DNA of 64,000 nucleotides from Streptomyces sp. NBC_01255 (GTDB lineage: Bacteria; Actinomycetota; Actinomycetes; Streptomycetales; Streptomycetaceae): contig NZ_CP108474.1 in the NCBI RefSeq assembly GCF_036226445.1, positions 2,046,001-2,110,000 on the forward strand, given 5' to 3'. The position numbers and the translations under genes were made by a program. Each line of letters begins with the position of its first letter. Position 1 is the first letter of the stretch. The notes beneath the pieces were generated by a model. The model was not told where the DNA came from, ran no database searches, and worked only from the letters and a program-made list of their open reading frames with translations. Positions 60,692 through 64,000 of the stretch are shown piece by piece.

Positions 60692-61633
60692 CTACTTCAC
60701 CGCGCCGGCGGTCAGACCGGCCACCACCTGTCGCTGGAAGATGATGTACGCGGCGAGGACCGGCAGCATGGCCATCACGAGACCGGCGAAGAGACCGGAC
60801 CAGTCGCCCTTGTAGCCCTGGCTGACCGCGAGCTGCACGAGGCCCTGCGAGAGCACCTTCTGCTCCTGCTCCGTGTTGAGCACGGTGGGCAGCAGGTACT
60901 GGTTCCACTGCCCGAGGAAGTTGAAGATGCCGACGCTGATCAGGCCCGGCTTGGCCATGGGCAGCATGACCTGGAAGAAGGTCCGGGTGTGCGAGGCGCC
61001 GTCGATGCAGGCCGCCTCCGCCACCGAGCTCGGCAGGGTGCGGAAGAAGGCCGTGAGGAAGAAGACCGTGAACGGCAGCGAGTACGCGATGTAGACGAGG
61101 ATCAGGCCGTGCAGCGAGTTGAGCAGGGCCATGTTCTGCATCACGTAGAAGAGCGGCACCAGCGCCAGGATGATCGGGAAGCTCATCCCTCCGATGAAGA
61201 GGAAGTAGATGAAGCGGTTGCCCGGGAAGTCGAAGCGGGCCAGCACGTAGGCCGCCATCGAGCCGAAGAGGAGGGTGCCGATGAGCGAGCCGCCGACCAC
61301 CAGGACCGTGTTCAGGAAGTAGTCGCTCATGTGCGCGTCGGTCCAGGCGCGCGACCAGTTCTCGAAGTGCAGCTTGTCGGGCAGCGACCACGGCGCGGTG
61401 AAGATCGCCTTGTCGGTCTTGAAGGAGGTCATGACCGCCCAGAGCAGCGGCATGACGACCATGATCGCCCAGATGATCAGGACCCCGTGCGAGAAGACGT
61501 TGAGGACCCCGCCCTCACGCTTGGGCTCCTTGCGCGCGACGGGGGCCGCCGTCTTGATCGGAGCGGTGTCCGCGCCACCCGGGGAGCCGGGGGTCTTGTC
61601 GAGGCCGGTGGAGGCCGTGTCGGTCGTCTTCAT
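60692..61633 (-). CDS. ngcG: ABC sugar permease (NgcG-like)
   Basis: A 313-residue MalG-type permease: a 50-residue N-terminal tail, six TM helices and the EAA loop AEAACIDGASHTRTFFQVMLPMAKPGL. It imports N-acetylglucosamine/chitobiose-type sugars with NgcF, NgcE and a shared MsiK ATPase, none of which is encoded here. Its ATG overlaps the ngcF stop by 1 base. Confidence 0.88.
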   Translation of the reverse strand: MKTTDTASTGLDKTPGSPGGADTAPIKTAAPVARKEPKREGGVLNVFSHGVLIIWAIMVVMPLLWAVMTSFKTDKAIFTAPWSLPDKLHFENWSRAWTDAHMSDYFLNTVLVVGGSLIGTLLFGSMAAYVLARFDFPGNRFIYFLFIGGMSFPIILALVPLFYVMQNMALLNSLHGLILVYIAYSLPFTVFFLTAFFRTLPSSVAEAACIDGASHTRTFFQVMLPMAKPGLISVGIFNFLGQWNQYLLPTVLNTEQEQKVLSQGLVQLAVSQGYKGDWSGLFAGLVMAMLPVLAAYIIFQRQVVAGLTAGAVK

Positions 61634-62562
61634 CAGAACTCCAGCCGCTCGCGCCGGCCCACCTTCATCACGAGGGCCGCGAAGGCCAGCGTGACGAGGA
61701 GGAGCGCGACACCGATGGTCGTTGCGTAGGCGGCCTGACCGTCCCGGAATGCCTTCTGGTACACGTACAGCGGCATGACGATGGTGGAGTAGTCGGGCCC
61801 GCCGCCGTTGGGGCCGACGGTCATGATCTGGACGACGGCGAAGGACTCCGCGCCGAGCGCGAGGATGCCCATGTAGATCCACCCGGACTGCACCGTGTCC
61901 CAGAGCAGCGGCAGGGTGATCTTGAAGAAGGTGGTGAAGCGGTTGGCGCCGTCGAGCAGGGCGGCCTCGTAGAAGTCCCTCGGAATGGAGGCCATGCCTG
62001 CCGAGAAGAGGACGACGAAGAAACCGACCGTGGACCAGACGAGGACCACCATCACGCAGATGAGGGCGAGGTCCGGGTCACCCAGCCAGTCCGGCTGGAT
62101 ACTGCCAAGACCGACGAGCTTCAGCGCGGAGTTGATGGCTCCGCTGTTCGGGTTGTACGCGAACTGGAAGAGCAGCGCGACAATCACGATCGACAGCACC
62201 TGCGGGAAGAAGTACACGATCTTGTAGAACGATGATCCGCGCACTCCCGCGATGGCCGCTCCCCGGCGGCGCCGACCGCCGACATTGAGCATGAACGCGA
62301 AGAACAGCGCGAGCCCGACGGTCACCAGTGGCAGCACCACGGCGAAGGTCAGACTGTGCTGGAGAGATTTCCAGAAGATCTCGTCGTCCAGCATTCTGCT
62401 GTAGTTGTCGAATCCGACCATTCCGAATTCGGGACTCAGTCCGGTCCAGTCCGTGAACGAGTAGTAGATGGACTGGATGAACGGCCAGATGACGAAGAGC
62501 GCGTAGAGCGCGAGGGGAGCCGCGAGGAACCCCACGATGAAACGGTTCTTGCCGTGCTGCAT
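61633..62562 (-). CDS. ngcF: ABC sugar permease (NgcF-like)
   Basis: A 309-residue MalF-type permease with six TM helices, a periplasmic first loop and the EAA motif YEAALLDGANRFTTFFKITLPLL. It partners NgcG in the chitooligosaccharide/GlcNAc transporter. ATG at 62562. Confidence 0.88.
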   Translation of the reverse strand: MQHGKNRFIVGFLAAPLALYALFVIWPFIQSIYYSFTDWTGLSPEFGMVGFDNYSRMLDDEIFWKSLQHSLTFAVVLPLVTVGLALFFAFMLNVGGRRRRGAAIAGVRGSSFYKIVYFFPQVLSIVIVALLFQFAYNPNSGAINSALKLVGLGSIQPDWLGDPDLALICVMVVLVWSTVGFFVVLFSAGMASIPRDFYEAALLDGANRFTTFFKITLPLLWDTVQSGWIYMGILALGAESFAVVQIMTVGPNGGGPDYSTIVMPLYVYQKAFRDGQAAYATTIGVALLLVTLAFAALVMKVGRRERLEF

Positions 62563-62662
62563 TCCTACCGACCCCGATCTTCCCGCGGAGGCGCGCCGCC
62601 GGTGCCGCGCGCGAAGGAACCGGGGCCCGCTCCCGGTCGGCGGGAAGGGGCCCCGGCACTGC

Positions 62663-64000
62663 TCACTGGTGCTTGTAGTGCTTGATGTTCGGGTCCTTGG
62701 CCGCCTCGTCGGCGAACTTCTGGATCTTCTTGATCGTCTCGGCCGGGGTCGCGCGGCCGGCCATCATCTCGCCGATACAGGCGACGCCGATCTTCTCCTT
62801 CTGCAGGGCGACGTACCAGTCCTGCAGGCGCGGGTTGACGACGTTCTGGCCGGCCTTCTGCAGGGCGGCGACACCGGACTTGAGGCCCGGGGTCAGCTCG
62901 ATGCCGTCGGTGCCGCCATTGAAGGCGGAGAGGGACTTCACGGACTGCGTGAAGTTCTTCGACGAGGCCTCGCTGAGCATGATGCGCAGCTGCTCCATGC
63001 CGCCCTCGGCGTTCGCCGCCTTGGCCGGGACGATGAAGGGCTCGCCGCCGGAGGCCCACATGGTGCCGAAGGGCATCTTGTCGGAGGCGTCGAGGCCGGT
63101 CGGCGCGGAGACGGCCAGGTCGAAGTCGGCCGGCATGGTCTTCGCCGCCTCGTTCTCGACCCAGGAGCCGTTCGGGATGAAGAGCGCCTTGTTCTCGGTC
63201 CAGGCGGTCTGCGACTGGATGTGGTCGAGGCCGGGGGTGCCCTTGAGGATGTAGCCCTTGCGCTGGAGCTCGTAGTACGCCTCGAAACAGGCCTTGACCG
63301 CGGGGTGCTCCCAGGCCTTCGGCTCCAGGTTGTCGATGGCGTCCAGGACCTCGCGGCCGCCGACCTTGCCGATCATCGGGTAGAGCGAGAAGGGCAGGTA
63401 GTACGGGTGCTTGCCCGCGTACGTCCAGCCGGCGATGCCCTTCTTCTTGGCCTTCTCGCAGACGGCCAGCATCTCGTCCCAGGTCTCGGGGTACTTCGCA
63501 TCGAGGGAGTCGAGCAGCTTCTGCGAGTACCAGACGCCGTAGACGGTGTAGGCGTAGTAGAGGACCCAGACCGGGGCCCCGTCGAACTGGCCCATCTCGA
63601 CGATGCCGGGCCGCAGGGTGTCGCGGACCGTCTTCTTCGGGTCGTCGATGGAGGGCGCGTCGAGGAGGGCGGTGAGGTCCGCCAGCTGCTTCTGGCCGAC
63701 GAGGACGCCCATGTCCATCTGCTCGGCGCCGGAGTTGTCGATGAGGTCCGGCGGGTTGCCGCCGTTGAAGCGCGGCTGGAGGACCGTCGTGATCTTCTGA
63801 GTGGGGGTGAACTTGACCTTGGCCTTGGGGTAGTTCTTCTCGTAGATCGTGATCGCGTCCTTGGCGTACTGCTGGCCGAAACCGCCGTCGAAGAGGACGA
63901 AGTCGAGCGCCGCCCCCTCGTTCACCCCGAGCGGGTTCTTTTCGGACTTCGTACCCTTCTCGACCTTTTCGTTACTGTCGCCGCTGCTGCTCGCGCAGGC
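62663..64000 (-). CDS. ngcE: Sugar-binding lipoprotein (NgcE-like), N-terminus cut by window end
   Basis: The visible 445 codons run from the lipobox (A-C-A-S-S-S at the very edge) to the TGA at 62663. The mature protein is a carbohydrate-binding type-2 protein (SBP_bac_1/8 class): LDFVLFDGGFGQQYAKDAI, FNGGNPPDLIDNSGAEQMD, WVLYYAYTVYGVWYSQKLL, IPNGSWVENEAAKTMPADFD and WYVALQKEKIGVACIGEMM. It captures GlcNAc or chitobiose for NgcFG. An internal GTG at 63925 is not the true start because the frame and lipobox continue upstream. Signal peptide and promoter lie outside the window. Confidence 0.87.
   Translation of the reverse strand, partial: ACASSSGDSNEKVEKGTKSEKNPLGVNEGAALDFVLFDGGFGQQYAKDAITIYEKNYPKAKVKFTPTQKITTVLQPRFNGGNPPDLIDNSGAEQMDMGVLVGQKQLADLTALLDAPSIDDPKKTVRDTLRPGIVEMGQFDGAPVWVLYYAYTVYGVWYSQKLLDSLDAKYPETWDEMLAVCEKAKKKGIAGWTYAGKHPYYLPFSLYPMIGKVGGREVLDAIDNLEPKAWEHPAVKACFEAYYELQRKGYILKGTPGLDHIQSQTAWTENKALFIPNGSWVENEAAKTMPADFDLAVSAPTGLDASDKMPFGTMWASGGEPFIVPAKAANAEGGMEQLRIMLSEASSKNFTQSVKSLSAFNGGTDGIELTPGLKSGVAALQKAGQNVVNPRLQDWYVALQKEKIGVACIGEMMAGRATPAETIKKIQKFADEAAKDPNIKHYKHQ

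Overview
The window is high-GC actinobacterial DNA with almost every base in coding use, frequent GTG starts, ATGA/GTGA stop-start overlaps and leaderless promoters. Its gene content identifies Streptomyces or a very close relative. The sporulation regulator WhiI, a WhiJ-like regulator/DUF397/ATPase triad, TIGR04222 membrane proteins, the N-acetylglucosamine/xylose block ngcEFG-rok7B7-xylFGH, dxs and the coproporphyrin-type haem genes hemQ, hemG and hemE are all typical. From about 18.8 kb to the right end the order resembles the conserved chromosome core of S. coelicolor around SCO6005-SCO6060 (from memory, not searched). The left 18.7 kb is mixed accessory DNA.

Layout. 0-5.5 kb: metabolic singletons (aldo/keto reductase, EF-G paralogue with a possible leader peptide, VOC protein) and a divergent MerR regulator/methyltransferase pair around a dyad. 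5.5-7.5 kb: a segment bracketed by a 24-bp direct repeat, holding a small membrane protein and an AraC-type regulator. 8.0-9.8 kb: ATPase / XRE-DUF5753 / DUF397 triad. 10.06-11.39 kb: a solitary TnpB element. 11.5-14.6 kb: two lipoproteins, a Nudix hydrolase and an SDR. 14.6-18.7 kb (minus strand): a polymorphic toxin locus with a YwqJ-type deaminase toxin, two SUKH-3-like immunity genes, a free-standing second deaminase and a third, more distant immunity-like gene whose start lies in a 9-bp tandem repeat. A decayed deaminase start remains after the first immunity gene.

18.8-32.6 kb: msrB-murC, a pyrimidine reductase-like protein, zapE, OsmC, PhoX with PPK2, a polysaccharide deacetylase, an AIM24/ABC operon, a Pth2 hydrolase, and a CGNR regulator divergent from an MBL hydrolase. 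32.7-36.0 kb: a DUF692 (MNIO) protein with a partner-like C-terminal domain, translationally coupled to a TIGR04222 membrane protein with a nine-cysteine Ser/Gly/Cys tail, then a second TIGR04222 protein. 36.2-42.6 kb: hemQ-hemG, a DUF4349 lipoprotein, a CoA-disulfide-reductase-like flavoprotein, a secreted repeat protein and hemE. 42.7-50.6 kb: DUF3000, whiI behind a recognisable sigma-WhiG-type promoter, RNase D, a secreted-type hydrolase and the beta-oxidation pair fadA-fadB. 50.7-64 kb (minus strand): a propeller-like protein, an APC permease, dxs, xylHGF, rok7B7 and ngcGFE, the last cut by the window end just at its lipobox cysteine.

The two most promising systems are the deaminase/SUKH locus, which shows signs of cassette duplication and decay, and the MNIO-Cys-tail locus, a candidate for modification of a membrane-anchored cysteine tail. 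No rRNA, tRNA or CRISPR array was seen. All family calls come from reading the sequences; no search was run.
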